Numbered from the stretch's first letter, positions 41,683 to 58,325 are shown. The stretch is 64,000 bases of DNA from Corynebacterium sp. UBA2622 (GCF_002339505.1 NZ_DDJO01000002.1:68125-132124), one strand, 5' to 3'. The notes: generated by a model not told the origin, from the sequence alone. Translations and numbers: made by a program.

Positions 41683-43803
41683 TTACTTGCCGTTGCGCTG
41701 CTCGATGATCTCCTGCGCGACGCTCTGCGGAACCTCGGCGTAGGAGTCGAACACCATCGTAAAGTTCGCGCGGCCGGCGGTGCTGGAGCGCAGGTCGCCG
41801 ATGTAGCCGAACATCTCGGACAGCGGAACCTTGGCCTTCACGACCTTGGCACCGGCGCGGTCCTCCATGGCGTAGACCTGGCCACGGCGGGAGCTGATGT
41901 CGCCGTTCACGGTACCCATGTACTCCTCGGGGGTGACGACCTCCACGGCCATCAGCGGCTCGAGCAGGACCGGCTTCGCCTTGGCGACGGCCTCCTTGAG
42001 CACCTGGGAGCCGGCGACCTTGAAGGCCATCTCGGAGGAGTCCACCTCGTGGTAGGCGCCGTCTTCGAGGGTGGCCTTGATGTTCACCAGCGGGAAGCCG
42101 GCAAGGAAGCCGTACTGCATCGCGTCCTGGATGCCGGCGTCGACGGAGGGGATGTACTCCTTCGGCACGCGGCCGCCGGTGACGGCGTTTTCGAACTTGT
42201 AGTTCGCGGACTCGCCCTCGGCAAGCTCCTCCGGGTCCGGGTTGTACGGCTCGATGGAGACGATGACCTTCGCGAACTGGCCGGAACCACCGGTCTGCTT
42301 CTTGTGGGTGTAGTCGAGGGACTCCACCTTCTTGCGGATGGTCTCGCGGTAGGCGACCTGCGGGGAGCCGATGTTCGCCTCGACCTTGAACTCGCGCTTC
42401 ATGCGGTCGACGAGCACGTCGAGGTGGAGCTCGCCCATGCCGCCGATGACGGTCTGGCCGGTTTCGTCGTCAAGCTTGACGGTGAAGGTCGGGTCCTCTT
42501 CGGCCAGCTTCTGGATGGCGGTGCCGAGCTTCTCCTGGTCGGCCTTGGTCTTCGGCTCGATGGCCACCTGGATAACCGGGTCCGGGAAGTCCATGGACTC
42601 GAGGATGATCGGGTGATCCGGGTTGCACAGGGTGTCGCCGGTGGTGGTGTTCTTCAGACCGATGAACGCGTAGATGTTTCCGGCGTCGGCGTGCTCGACC
42701 GGGTTCTCCTTGTTCGCGTGCATCTGGAAGAGCTTGCCCACGCGCTCCTTGTTCTGCTTCGTGGAGTTGAGCATCTGCTCGCCCGGGATGGCCTGGCCGG
42801 AGTAGACGCGCACGTAGGTCAGCTTGCCGAAGAACGGGTGAACCGCGATCTTGAAGGCAAGGGCGGAGAACGGCTCGTCGACGGACGGCTTACGGGTGAG
42901 CTCCTCCTCGCCGTCGAGGGCGGTGCCGTGGACCTCGCCGATGTCCAGCGGGCTGGGCAGGTAGTCGACGACGGCGTCGAGAAGCGGCTCAATGCCCTTG
43001 TTGCGGTAGGCGGTGCCGCAGTAGACCGGGTAGATCTCGGAGGCGACCGTGAGCTTGCGGATCGCACCCTTGATCTCGTCGATGGTGAGTTCCTCGCCAC
43101 CGAAGTACTTCTCCATGAGCTCCTCGTCGGACTCGGCGACGGTCTCGAGAAGCTTCTCGCGGTACTCGTCGGCCTTGTCCTTCAGGTCGGCCGGGATCTC
43201 CTGGATCTGCGGCGGGGTGCCGGTCTCGACCTTGCCCGGCCACAGCAGGGCCTTCATCTCGATGAGGTCGATGACACCGTCGAAGTCGTCCTCCGCACCG
43301 ATCGGCAGCTGCATGACGAGCGGCTTGGCACCGAGGCGGTCGATGATGGTCTGCACCGTGAAGTAGAAGTCCGCGCCGAGCTTGTCCATCTTGTTGACGA
43401 AGCAGATGCGCGGCACGTCGTACTTGGCGGCCTGGCGCCAGACCTGCTCGGACTGGGGCTCGACGCCCTCCTTGCCGTCGAACACCGCGACAGCACCGTC
43501 GAGGACGCGCAGGGAGCGCTCGACCTCGACCGTGAAGTCCACGTGGCCCGGGGTGTCGATGATGTTGATCTGGTTGTTGTTCCAGAAGCACGTCACGGCC
43601 GCGGATGTGATGGTGATGCCGCGCTCCTTCTCCTGCTCCATCCAGTCGGTGGTCGCGCCGCCGTCGTGGGTTTCGCCCACCTTGCGGTTGATACCGGTGT
43701 AGAACAGAATGCGCTCGGTGGTGGTGGTCTTACCGGCATCGATGTGGGCCATGATGCCGATGTTGCGGACCTTGTTCAGGTCCTTAAGCACTTCTTGTGC
43801 CAC
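41683..43803 (-). CDS. fusA: Elongation factor G
   Basis: EF-G (706 aa) drives translocation. GTPase motifs AHIDAGKTTTTER (19-31), DTPGHVDFT (near 83-91) and NKMDK (near 138-142) are intact; domains II-V follow, with the domain IV HEVDSSEMAFKVAGSQ stretch near 608-623. The start is GTG 43803. It is in the str block rpsL-rpsG-fusA-tuf, 316 bases after rpsG. Confidence 0.97.
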   Translation of the reverse strand: MAQEVLKDLNKVRNIGIMAHIDAGKTTTTERILFYTGINRKVGETHDGGATTDWMEQEKERGITITSAAVTCFWNNNQINIIDTPGHVDFTVEVERSLRVLDGAVAVFDGKEGVEPQSEQVWRQAAKYDVPRICFVNKMDKLGADFYFTVQTIIDRLGAKPLVMQLPIGAEDDFDGVIDLIEMKALLWPGKVETGTPPQIQEIPADLKDKADEYREKLLETVAESDEELMEKYFGGEELTIDEIKGAIRKLTVASEIYPVYCGTAYRNKGIEPLLDAVVDYLPSPLDIGEVHGTALDGEEELTRKPSVDEPFSALAFKIAVHPFFGKLTYVRVYSGQAIPGEQMLNSTKQNKERVGKLFQMHANKENPVEHADAGNIYAFIGLKNTTTGDTLCNPDHPIILESMDFPDPVIQVAIEPKTKADQEKLGTAIQKLAEEDPTFTVKLDDETGQTVIGGMGELHLDVLVDRMKREFKVEANIGSPQVAYRETIRKKVESLDYTHKKQTGGSGQFAKVIVSIEPYNPDPEELAEGESANYKFENAVTGGRVPKEYIPSVDAGIQDAMQYGFLAGFPLVNIKATLEDGAYHEVDSSEMAFKVAGSQVLKEAVAKAKPVLLEPLMAVEVVTPEEYMGTVNGDISSRRGQVYAMEDRAGAKVVKAKVPLSEMFGYIGDLRSSTAGRANFTMVFDSYAEVPQSVAQEIIEQRNGK

Positions 43804-44119
43804 GTTTATTACCCCAACTTAAGAGTCGTCGACGCTGTGGCCTGCGGGCTGCGCCCTTGGCCAGGAAACGTCTCTGGCGAATATTTATCTTTGTCAATTC
43901 TGCCACTTTTCGGGCCAAGCGGCAGCGCGGGCGGCTGGAGAGAGGCGGCCCCGGTGCCTCGCGGAACCCCGGGGCCCCGGGGTTATCCGTCCCGGGTACG
44001 GCGAAACCCCGCCGGCGTCACCCACCCCGCCTCAGGAGCTGAGCTGTATGCAGTTCGGCCTCTGACGGGATGCGGTGCGCGCGGGTCGGGGTCTCGCAAA
44101 ATCTCTCACAATCGCGGGA
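43804..44119 (-). other. rpsG-fusA gap with a 20-bp palindrome (no gene seen)
   Basis: 316 bases. AACCCCGGGGCCCCGGGGTT is a perfect palindrome at 43965-43984 and can form a strong hairpin, possibly attenuating or processing between rpsG and fusA. A TTGACA-like hexamer is present on the minus strand near 43893-43898 but lacks a good -10. Confidence 0.4.
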
Positions 44120-44587
44120 TTACCAGCGGTAGTGGGCGAAGGCGCGGTTGGCCTCGGCCATCTTGTGGGTATCCTCGCGGCGCTTGACGGACGCGCCGAG
44201 ACCGTTGGACGCATCCAGGATCTCGTTGGCAAGGCGCTCGATCATGGTGTTCTCGCGGCGCTGGCGGGTGAAGGTGACCATCCAGCGCAGGGCGAGGGTG
44301 TTGGAGCGGGCCGGCTTGACCTCGACGGGGACCTGGTAGGTCGCACCGCCGACGCGGCGGGAGCGGACCTCGAGATCCGGGCGGATGTTGCCGAGGGCCT
44401 TCTCGAGGGTGCCGACGGGATCGGTGCCGGTCTTCTCGCGACAGATCTCGAGGGCGCCGTAAACGATGCGCTCGGCGGTGGACTTCTTGCCGTCGCGGAG
44501 GATCTTGTTGACCAGCTGGGTCACGACCTCGGAGTTGTACACCGGGTCCTTGACGACGGGACGCTTCGGAGCTTGCTGCTTACGCAT
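44120..44587 (-). CDS. rpsG: 30S ribosomal protein S7
   Basis: S7 (155 aa) nucleates the 30S head and lies by the E site. MRKQQAPKRPVVKDPVY at the start, VGGATYQVPVEVKPARS in the middle, and the C-terminal MAEANRAFAHYRW are diagnostic. Six bases after rpsL. Confidence 0.96.
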   Translation of the reverse strand: MRKQQAPKRPVVKDPVYNSEVVTQLVNKILRDGKKSTAERIVYGALEICREKTGTDPVGTLEKALGNIRPDLEVRSRRVGGATYQVPVEVKPARSNTLALRWMVTFTRQRRENTMIERLANEILDASNGLGASVKRREDTHKMAEANRAFAHYRW

Positions 44588-44593
44588 TGGTGA

Positions 44594-44965
44594 TTACTGT
44601 CCCTTCTTTGCGCCGTAGCGGGAACGCGCCTGCTTACGGTCCTTGACGCCCTGGGTATCCAGCGCGCCGCGGATGATCTTGTAGCGGACACCCGGGAGGT
44701 CCTTCACGCGGCCACCGCGCACGAGCACCATGGAGTGCTCCTGCAGGTTGTGGCCCTCGCCCGGAATGTAGGCGGAAACCTCGATACCGGAGGTCAGGCG
44801 GACACGCGCGACCTTACGCAGAGCGGAGTTCGGCTTCTTCGGGGTGGTGGTGTAGACGCGGGTGCACACGCCGCGACGCTGCGGCGAGCCCTTCAGGGCC
44901 GCGGTGGCAACCTTGCCACGCTTGTCGTGGCGGCCCTTGCGGACCAGCTGCTGAATAGTTGGCAT
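44594..44965 (-). CDS. rpsL: 30S ribosomal protein S12
   Basis: S12 (123 aa) is in the decoding centre. MPTIQQLVRKGR at the start and the loops TTTPKKPNSALRKVARV and RGGRVKDLPGVRYK are intact. Lys43 and the second conserved Lys of KDLPGVRYK are present, so common streptomycin-resistance changes are absent. ATG 44965 has GAAGGA upstream. First gene of the str block. Confidence 0.96.
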   Translation of the reverse strand: MPTIQQLVRKGRHDKRGKVATAALKGSPQRRGVCTRVYTTTPKKPNSALRKVARVRLTSGIEVSAYIPGEGHNLQEHSMVLVRGGRVKDLPGVRYKIIRGALDTQGVKDRKQARSRYGAKKGQ

Positions 44966-45085
44966 TAAACAGTTCCTTCGTTCGAGAGGTGCTCGTACAT
45001 GCAAAAATGGGGGCTCTTTTCCGGGGCCCTGCCGCATGTCTTCCGTTTTCACAGCGCTTGCGCGGTGCGAAACGAAACCCCCTCG

Positions 45086-45114
45086 AGTATAGGGGCCCCA
45101 CGTGCGCAAACAAA
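45086..45114 (-). promoter_or_regulatory. Candidate promoter of rpsL
   Basis: Minus strand: TTTGTT (45109-45114), 17-base spacer, TATACT (45086-45091). The -10 is near perfect, the -35 moderate. It would start a leader of about 115 bases before rpsL. Confidence 0.6.
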
Positions 45115-45162
45115 ATCGCGGTTTCGCCTCCCCCGGGTTTCCGGCCCGGTACCTTTCGGGGC

Positions 45163-45708
45163 ATGAACGCTTTGCGACGCCCCAGTCTCCTCCTCCCCCT
45201 CCTCGCGGCCACCGCCTTGGCAGCCTGCGCCGCCGACGGCTCCGACGACGCCCTTCCCGAACCCTCCACCTCGGCGAGCGGTTCGTCGGGGACCGTCACG
45301 CTGTCCACTACGGTGGTCACGGATGCCCCCGGCACCGTCTCGACCACCGCATCCACCACTTCCCCACCCGTTACCGCGTCACCCTCCGAGATCTCGGGAT
45401 CCCCGATGGGCCACAACGACGGGCCGAAGGAATCACAGACGGGGGAGGTGTGCGGGGAGGTGAGCGGCAGGGACGGCCAGCGGCACACGGCGCTCGCGGA
45501 TAAGCCGGGCACGGATTGCGCCGCCGCCCTGGCGGCGCTTCAGTCCTACTTCGATGGCATGCCCTACTCAGGGCACGGCAACGCGCAGATTGTCGAATTC
45601 GGCGACGTGCACTGCTCTGCGCCCACCTACGCAACCTCCGTCGAGCAAAACTTATCCGCGGGTTGCTCCGGCCCGTTCGGCGGAATCCGCGTGCCCGTCA
45701 CCTACTGA
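45163..45708 (+). CDS. Secreted lipoprotein of unknown function
   Basis: A 181-residue protein with a signal peptide and lipobox LAAC (Cys22), then a long Ser/Thr/Pro low-complexity region (about 25-80) and a small C-terminal domain with four Cys (GEVCGEVSG, GTDCAAAL, DVHCSAP, SAGCSGPFGG) that may form disulfides. No known family recognised. ATG 45163 is preceded by TACCTT at 7 bases and no clear ribosome site, so it may be leaderless. Divergent from rpsL and converging on rpoC. Confidence 0.72.
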   Translation: MNALRRPSLLLPLLAATALAACAADGSDDALPEPSTSASGSSGTVTLSTTVVTDAPGTVSTTASTTSPPVTASPSEISGSPMGHNDGPKESQTGEVCGEVSGRDGQRHTALADKPGTDCAAALAALQSYFDGMPYSGHGNAQIVEFGDVHCSAPTYATSVEQNLSAGCSGPFGGIRVPVTY

Positions 45709-45722
45709 CCCGGCGCGGCAAA

Positions 45723-45759
45723 AAGGGCCCCGGGACACAACCTGTGTCCCGGGGCCCTT
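45723..45759. terminator. Strong bidirectional terminator between the lipoprotein gene and rpoC
   Basis: AAGGGCCCCGGGACACA pairs perfectly with TGTGTCCCGGGGCCCTT around a 3-base ACC loop (17-bp stem). Minus strand continues with five T, so it ends rpoBC; the plus-strand side ends the lipoprotein gene. Confidence 0.92.
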
Positions 45760-45792
45760 CCGTTCAGCAGACCCAGCTGGATGCCAGAGGTG

Positions 45793-49791
<3,999 letters not shown>

Positions 49792-49899
49792 GTAAATACC
49801 CTTTCACCTCCCCCGTACGGGGAGGATCGGTTGTGAATAAGGTTCCTTGAGTTCTTCCGGGCCCCGGGGAGCATTCGCTTCCCGACGCCCGCCTGGCGC

Positions 49900-53379
<3,480 letters not shown>

Positions 53380-53723
53380 GTTGGGTCCTTCCAGCACCTC
53401 ACGCGGACGCGGGAAACCTGCTCTGGCTCACGGTTTCACCGGCGAATCCGCTGGATAAGTTAGCATTTGGTCTGCTGTGGAAGATCCGCCCCTGAAATGC
53501 ACAAAGTCACCTTGTCAAAACGGCCGTGAAAACCGTGAGGACAAGGTTTCATGAACAAACTGGAGACGGCTTCCAGCGCAACGACTTAGCTTATACAACC
53601 GGCCGCGCATTGTAAAGACTCGCCCCCGAATACTCAACACCCCCCAAGTGTTGTCCCCGCGGAACCCGCTTGCCGTCCTGTGCGGGTCATTCGCTTGGGG
53701 GGAACTCTACCACTGCCCCCGTT
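53380..53723 (-). promoter_or_regulatory. rpoB promoter and leader region (no gene seen)
   Basis: 344 bases. On the minus strand TTTACA followed by 15-17 bases and TATAAG or TAAGCT (about 53590-53615) is the best promoter, giving a leader of about 200 bases. Within the leader CCTTGTC / GACAAGG (53510-53516, 53540-53546) encloses ACGG / CCGT (53520-53523, 53533-53536), a two-part hairpin. It may regulate rpoBC; no known leader family was recognised. Confidence 0.45.
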
Positions 53724-54791
53724 CTATTCGGCAAATGAAACCGCCGTCGATCCCCCGCCTTTTCCGCGTCGCCGCATCGAACGCGCCCCCCGGTCCCGGC
53801 GGGCGGGTACGGCACGGCCCGCCGCTCCCCGACTCCCGCCGCCGCGGCGACCAGCAGTTTTGCCCGGCCTCCCGCCCGGGCGCAGCGTCCCGACGAGCCC
53901 CGCCAGGGTCAACAGGGTACCGAGCCCGATGACTCCGTAGCGTACCGCGCGGGACTGGTCGGCCGAGCGCACGGAACCGAGCTGGTCCGTCATGGATTCG
54001 ACGCGTTCGCGGGGCATGTGGGCGTCATAGGCCACGTAATCCTCGAGCCGGCGCCCCTGGGCGTCGCCGTAGTAGTCATCCACCTTCTCGTCCATTCCCA
54101 CCACGAGCCCGGAGATCTGGTCCACCAGGAGCCGGCGCTGCGCGGAGTGGAAGAGGAAGGCGCGGATCTGCTGGCCGTCCGGGCCCTGGATGGTTTTGGT
54201 GTTGCGCATGTCCGCGTACGCCATGGCGACGTTTGTCGGGTTGATGCGCTGCTCGAAGGTGTAGACGCTGCGACCCTTGATGTCCTCCTCCCCCGTGAAG
54301 TCGGCGGCGGCACCGGAACGAAGCGTGGGATCGAAAACGGTGTAGGTCTTCTGCTCCACGTCCGAGGGGAGCTTGAGCCAGCTCCCCCCGTTCGCGACAT
54401 CGACGGCGGGCGTGGCCATGACCGTCTGCAGGTGCATGTCCCCCTGCGGCTCGCCTGAGCGGCGATCCATGACGTAGGACCAGGTGGCGGCGCTGACGAG
54501 ATTGTCGAAGTCGCTGCCCGCCTCACCCGCGCGTAGAGTGTCCCCGACGCGGACGCTGGCGGTGTCCTCGTCCGAGGGATCCTGGATCTCCATGTGCAGC
54601 TGGCGCGTGACGGGGGCTGTCCTGCCCAGGTACTTCCCCTGAGGGTCCGTCATCGTCCACGTCGTGTCCTCCAGGCTGAGGGGCAGGCGTCCGTCACCGA
54701 CGAGAAACCGGGGGGCGATAAGCCCACCGACGACGAGCGCGATGCCCAGGCCGGTCAGGAGGGCCGAGAGAATTCGGGACGTGGGGAGCAT
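53724..54791 (-). CDS. DUF3068 (PorA-family) envelope protein
   Basis: A 355-residue protein of the DUF3068 family found in mycolic-acid actinobacteria. An N-terminal membrane helix (about 8-30) is followed by an external domain of about 265 residues and a second helix near 300-320, then a Gly/Arg/Lys-rich tail. ATG 54791 starts the first helix; the frame runs further up but inside the neighbouring gene region. TACAAT ends 8 bases upstream and no ribosome site is seen, so it may be leaderless. A role in the cell envelope is inferred from the family. Confidence 0.8.
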   Translation of the reverse strand: MLPTSRILSALLTGLGIALVVGGLIAPRFLVGDGRLPLSLEDTTWTMTDPQGKYLGRTAPVTRQLHMEIQDPSDEDTASVRVGDTLRAGEAGSDFDNLVSAATWSYVMDRRSGEPQGDMHLQTVMATPAVDVANGGSWLKLPSDVEQKTYTVFDPTLRSGAAADFTGEEDIKGRSVYTFEQRINPTNVAMAYADMRNTKTIQGPDGQQIRAFLFHSAQRRLLVDQISGLVVGMDEKVDDYYGDAQGRRLEDYVAYDAHMPRERVESMTDQLGSVRSADQSRAVRYGVIGLGTLLTLAGLVGTLRPGGRPGKTAGRRGGGSRGAAGRAVPARRDRGARSMRRRGKGGGSTAVSFAE

Positions 54792-54799
54792 GACCGCTG

Positions 54800-54805
54800 A
54801 TTGTA
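54800..54805 (-). promoter_or_regulatory. -10 element for the DUF3068 gene (leaderless start)
   Basis: TACAAT on the minus strand, 8 bases before the ATG at 54791. The sequence overlaps the end of the dehydrogenase gap region; no clear -35 seen. Confidence 0.5.
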
Positions 54806-54832
54806 TCGCAGGACCTCCCCGACCCCGGCCCG

Positions 54833-56329
54833 TCAGCGCAGAATGTCGCGGCCGAGCTTGAGCGACGCCCCGAGCAGCGCCGCCCACTTGTCACGGGGGA
54901 TTCCGTTGTTCATCAGGGTGGTGAACCGCGTTTCCGTGACGTTCCGGGGCTCCGTGTACTTGGTCAGGCCGTGGTCACCGTGGCGGCGGCCCACGCCGGA
55001 TTTCTTCCACCCGCCCATGGGGGCGTCGATCGCCGACCACGCGGGTGCGTAGCCCTCGTTGATGTTCACCGTGCCGGTCTGCAGCCGCGAGGCGATCTTC
55101 CGTCCGGTCTTCGGGGTGGCCCAGACGGAGGAGTTCAGCCCGTAGGTGGTGTCGTTGGCGCGCGCGACAGCCTCGTCATCGGAGTCCACGACCTCGATGT
55201 AGACAACGGGCCCGAAGACCTCGTCGCGGTGCAGGTCAGCATCCTCTGGCACGTCCGTGAGCACGGTGGGCGCGAAGAAGGCGTCGCCAAGCTCGCGGAG
55301 TCGGCGCCCACCCGTGAGGACCGTTGCGCCTTTGCTCACCGCATCGTCGACGAAGCGCTCGATCTTCTCGGTGTGCTCCACCGAGATCTGGGAACCCATG
55401 TCGATGTCCCAGTCGTGCCCCGCACCGACGCGCATGGCCTGGACGCGGGACACGAAGGCCGGAATGAATTCGTCGGCGACGGCGCGGTGCACGTACATCC
55501 GCTCGATCGAGATGCACAGCTGGCCCGAGTTGCCGAAGCACGCGGTCCACGCACCCTCGACCGCGCGCTTGACATCGGCGTCGTGGGCCACGATCATCGC
55601 GTTCTTCCCCCCGAGCTCCATGGAGTAGTCAATGAGGCGCGATGCCGCCTGCTCGGCCAGCTTCTCCCCTGTCGCGGTGGAGCCGGTGAACATGAGGAAG
55701 TCGCACTCCTCCACGATGGCCTGACCCACCTCGGTGCCGGAGCCGGTGATCACCTGGAAAAGGTCGCGGGGCAGCCCGGCGCGCTCGAGCAGCTCGGCAC
55801 CGGCGAGCGCGGACAGCGGAGTCTGGGAATCCGGCTTGAGCACCACGGCGTTGCCCGCCATGAGCGCGGCGAGGGCGTCGGTGACCGCGAGCGAGAGCGG
55901 GTAATTGAAGGGGGCGATGACGCCAACGACACCCTTCGGGGGGCGCTGCTCCCGGGTGCTCGTGATAACGGGGAAAACGGAGCGGCGCCGGTGCTCCTTC
56001 AGCAGCTTCTGCGCCCTGTAACCGTAGTGGCGCGAGGTCAGCGCGACGTCGAGGACCTCCTCCAGCGCGGAGAGACGGTTCTTGCCGTTCTCGTCCTGGA
56101 TCACGTCCATGAGGTGGTCGCGGTTGTCCAGGACCAGGTTGTGGAACCGGAGGAGGATCCTTCGGCGTTCGCGCACGCTGGTGCTCCCCCAGCGTTTCTG
56201 GGCCAGGCGCGCCCTCTCGAAGGCCGCCTTCGTGTCCTCCCTCGTGTGCAGGGGCACGGCCCCGATGACCTCCCCCGTCGCGGGGTTGATGATGTCCGTG
56301 GTGGTCTGCTCGCGCATCGCGTGGGTCAT
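54833..56329 (-). CDS. Succinate-semialdehyde dehydrogenase-type aldehyde dehydrogenase
   Basis: A 498-residue aldehyde dehydrogenase. Catalytic Cys272 in SGQLCISIER, general base Glu238 in SMELGGKN, and Asn142 in APFNYPL are intact; the NAD(P) site is VVLKPDSQT. Overall it resembles the actinobacterial GabD2-type succinate-semialdehyde dehydrogenases, but substrate cannot be proved. Start ATG 56329 has AGGGA 9 bases upstream; 56317 is possible. The gene is divergent from an SDR gene with a shared control region, -10 TATAGT at 56371-56376. Confidence 0.88.
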   Translation of the reverse strand: MTHAMREQTTTDIINPATGEVIGAVPLHTREDTKAAFERARLAQKRWGSTSVRERRRILLRFHNLVLDNRDHLMDVIQDENGKNRLSALEEVLDVALTSRHYGYRAQKLLKEHRRRSVFPVITSTREQRPPKGVVGVIAPFNYPLSLAVTDALAALMAGNAVVLKPDSQTPLSALAGAELLERAGLPRDLFQVITGSGTEVGQAIVEECDFLMFTGSTATGEKLAEQAASRLIDYSMELGGKNAMIVAHDADVKRAVEGAWTACFGNSGQLCISIERMYVHRAVADEFIPAFVSRVQAMRVGAGHDWDIDMGSQISVEHTEKIERFVDDAVSKGATVLTGGRRLRELGDAFFAPTVLTDVPEDADLHRDEVFGPVVYIEVVDSDDEAVARANDTTYGLNSSVWATPKTGRKIASRLQTGTVNINEGYAPAWSAIDAPMGGWKKSGVGRRHGDHGLTKYTEPRNVTETRFTTLMNNGIPRDKWAALLGASLKLGRDILR

Positions 56330-56409
56330 GGGTCGGTTCCCTCTTTTCCGGAGTTAAGTTTCCGGCCAATACTATACCTGTGACCGGGATAACATCTAGA
56401 GTCTTAGCC

Positions 56410-57252
56410 ATGACAGCGTCACAGGGATCACACGCAGCACACGGCCGTAAGCACACCGCGGGAGCCGCCGGCGGAGGGAGACAGAAGTCCATCTTCATCT
56501 CGGGGGGTGCGGCGGGCATCGGCAAGGCCACCGCACAGCGCATGCTCCGGCGCGGGTGGATCGTCGGCTCCTACGACATCGTCCCCACCGAGTGGGCGGA
56601 GGAGGCGGCCGACCTGCCGGGAACCCTCGTGACCGGCCACCTGGACGTGCGCGACTGGGACAGCTGGGAGGCGGCGGTCTCCGACTTCACCTCCCGCACC
56701 GGCGGGACCATGGACGCGTTCTTCAACAACGCCGGTGTCATCGTCGACGGCCCCCTGAGCGAGCAGACCCCGGACAAGATCCAGTGGATCACCGACATCA
56801 ACTGCGTCGGCGTGGCCTACGGCGCCAAGGCGTGCCACCCCTACCTGAAGCGCACCCGCGGCTCGGTCATGGTCTCCATGTGCTCCGCCTCCGCCAACTT
56901 CGGCCAGCCCGACGTGTCCACGTATTCCGCCTCGAAGTTCTACGTCAAGGGACTGACGGAGGCAATGGCCCTGGAGTGGGCGCGGGACAAGATCCGCGTC
57001 AACGACATCATGCCGCTGTGGGCCAAGTCGAAGATCTCGGAGGTCAACGCCCGCTCCGTCAGGACGCTGGGGGTGCGTCTCGTCCCGGATGACGTAGCCG
57101 AGGTGGCGGAGAAGATCTTCACCACCCGCAACCTCTACCTGAAGAAGAAGCTGCACCACACCGTCAGCGCCCCGGATACGGTGCTCAAGGTTCTCGCGGA
57201 CCTCTCCCCCGACATGCTCAAGCGCTACACCACGAAGTTGCTGGTCGGTTAG
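56410..57252 (+). CDS. Short-chain dehydrogenase/reductase
   Basis: A 280-residue SDR. Cofactor motif SGGAAGIG (31-38), NNAG (106-109), catalytic Ser159, Tyr172 and Lys176 (YSASK) are all present. A 25-residue Gly/His-rich N-terminus precedes the fold. ATG 56410 is chosen; GTG 56380 is in frame but would start at the promoter. Divergent from the aldehyde dehydrogenase, so the two may act on related carbonyl compounds; substrate unknown. Confidence 0.87.
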   Translation: MTASQGSHAAHGRKHTAGAAGGGRQKSIFISGGAAGIGKATAQRMLRRGWIVGSYDIVPTEWAEEAADLPGTLVTGHLDVRDWDSWEAAVSDFTSRTGGTMDAFFNNAGVIVDGPLSEQTPDKIQWITDINCVGVAYGAKACHPYLKRTRGSVMVSMCSASANFGQPDVSTYSASKFYVKGLTEAMALEWARDKIRVNDIMPLWAKSKISEVNARSVRTLGVRLVPDDVAEVAEKIFTTRNLYLKKKLHHTVSAPDTVLKVLADLSPDMLKRYTTKLLVG

Positions 57253-57290
57253 GTTCCCGGGCGGGTGCCGGGAGGGTGTCGAGAAGCGAA

Positions 57291-57322
57291 AAGCTCCCCA
57301 CACCGTGCAGTGCGGGGAGCTT
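57291..57322. terminator. Bidirectional terminator between the SDR gene and rplL
   Basis: AAGCTCCCCACAC pairs with GTGCGGGGAGCTT, 13 bp with one mismatch and a 6-base loop, between converging genes. It serves the SDR gene and the rplJ-rplL operon. Confidence 0.8.
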
Positions 57323-57346
57323 CGAGCCGAAATAAACGGGGCGTGA

Positions 57347-57736
57347 TTACTTGAGGGTAACCTTCGCGCCAGCCTCCTCGAGCTTGGTCTTGGCGGCCTC
57401 GGCGTCGTCCTTGTTGGCGCCCTCGAGGATGGCCTTGGGGGCACCCTCGACCATTTCCTTGGCGTCCTTCAGGCCGAGACCCGGGACGAGCTCGCGGACA
57501 ACCTTGATGACGCCGATCTTCTTGTCGCCGGCGGACTCGAGAACGACGTCGAACTCGTCCTTCTCCTCCTCAGCGGCACCCTCGCCGCCAGCCGGAGCGC
57601 CTGCGGCGGCGACAGCGACCGGAGCGGCGGCGGTGACGTCGAAGACCTCCTCGAATTCCTTCAGGAACTCGGAAAGCTCGATGAGGGTCATTTCCTTGAA
57701 CTGCTCAATGAGCTCGTCCTTGGACAGCTTAGCCAT
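57347..57736 (-). CDS. rplL: 50S ribosomal protein L7/L12
   Basis: L7/L12 (129 aa) forms the flexible stalk that recruits translation factors. N-terminal dimer domain (ELIEQFKEMTLIELSEFLKE), an Ala/Gly-rich hinge (about 38-55), and the factor-binding C-terminal domain (KKIGVIKVVRELVPGLGLKD) are all clear. It is 67 bases after rplJ. Confidence 0.97.
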   Translation of the reverse strand: MAKLSKDELIEQFKEMTLIELSEFLKEFEEVFDVTAAAPVAVAAAGAPAGGEGAAEEEKDEFDVVLESAGDKKIGVIKVVRELVPGLGLKDAKEMVEGAPKAILEGANKDDAEAAKTKLEEAGAKVTLK

Positions 57737-57803
57737 GGTGGCTTCCTTTCTTTAGCGGGCCGGCGGGCGGCCCGGGGAGTCAATATGTGGTGTCGTTCGT
57801 GCT

Positions 57804-58325
57804 TTACGCAGCTTCGCCCTGCTTGTCCTGCAGCGCAGCGACAAGGCGGGCGGTCTTGGATGCTGGAGCCTGGAACAGGCCAGCAGCCTTTGCCAAGGAG
57901 CCCTGGAAGGCGCCGGCGATCTTTGCAAGGGTGGTCTCGCGGTTGTCCATCTCGGCGATGGCGCCAACCTGGGAGGCATCGATGGCGTTTCCATCCATGT
58001 AGCCGCCCTTGATCACGAGCGCGTCGTGATCCTTGCTGAACTTCTTCAGGACCTTTGCGGCATCAACTGCCTCGCCCTTGATGAAGGCGACGGCCGTCGG
58101 GCCGGTCAGAAGCTCATCGAGACCCTCAATGCCGTTCTCGCTTGCGGCGATCTTGACGAGGGTGTTCTTGGCGACGTGGTACTCGACATCGAAGCCCAGC
58201 TGACCGCGCAACTCCTGAATCTGACCAACGGTCAGGCCACGGTACTCGGTAAGCACGAGGGAGCTAGCCTCCTGGAACTTGTCCTTGAGAACTTCGAGCT
58301 CCTTGGTGTTCTTCGGGTTTGCCAT
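57804..58325 (-). CDS. rplJ: 50S ribosomal protein L10
   Basis: L10 (173 aa) anchors L7/L12 to 23S rRNA and regulates its own operon by binding the mRNA leader. EYRGLTVGQIQELRGQLG near 34-51 and the C-terminal L12-binding helix are present. Start ATG 58325 with GGAGGCG upstream. It is preceded by a long leader and a strong promoter. Confidence 0.96.
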   Translation of the reverse strand: MANPKNTKELEVLKDKFQEASSLVLTEYRGLTVGQIQELRGQLGFDVEYHVAKNTLVKIAASENGIEGLDELLTGPTAVAFIKGEAVDAAKVLKKFSKDHDALVIKGGYMDGNAIDASQVGAIAEMDNRETTLAKIAGAFQGSLAKAAGLFQAPASKTARLVAALQDKQGEAA

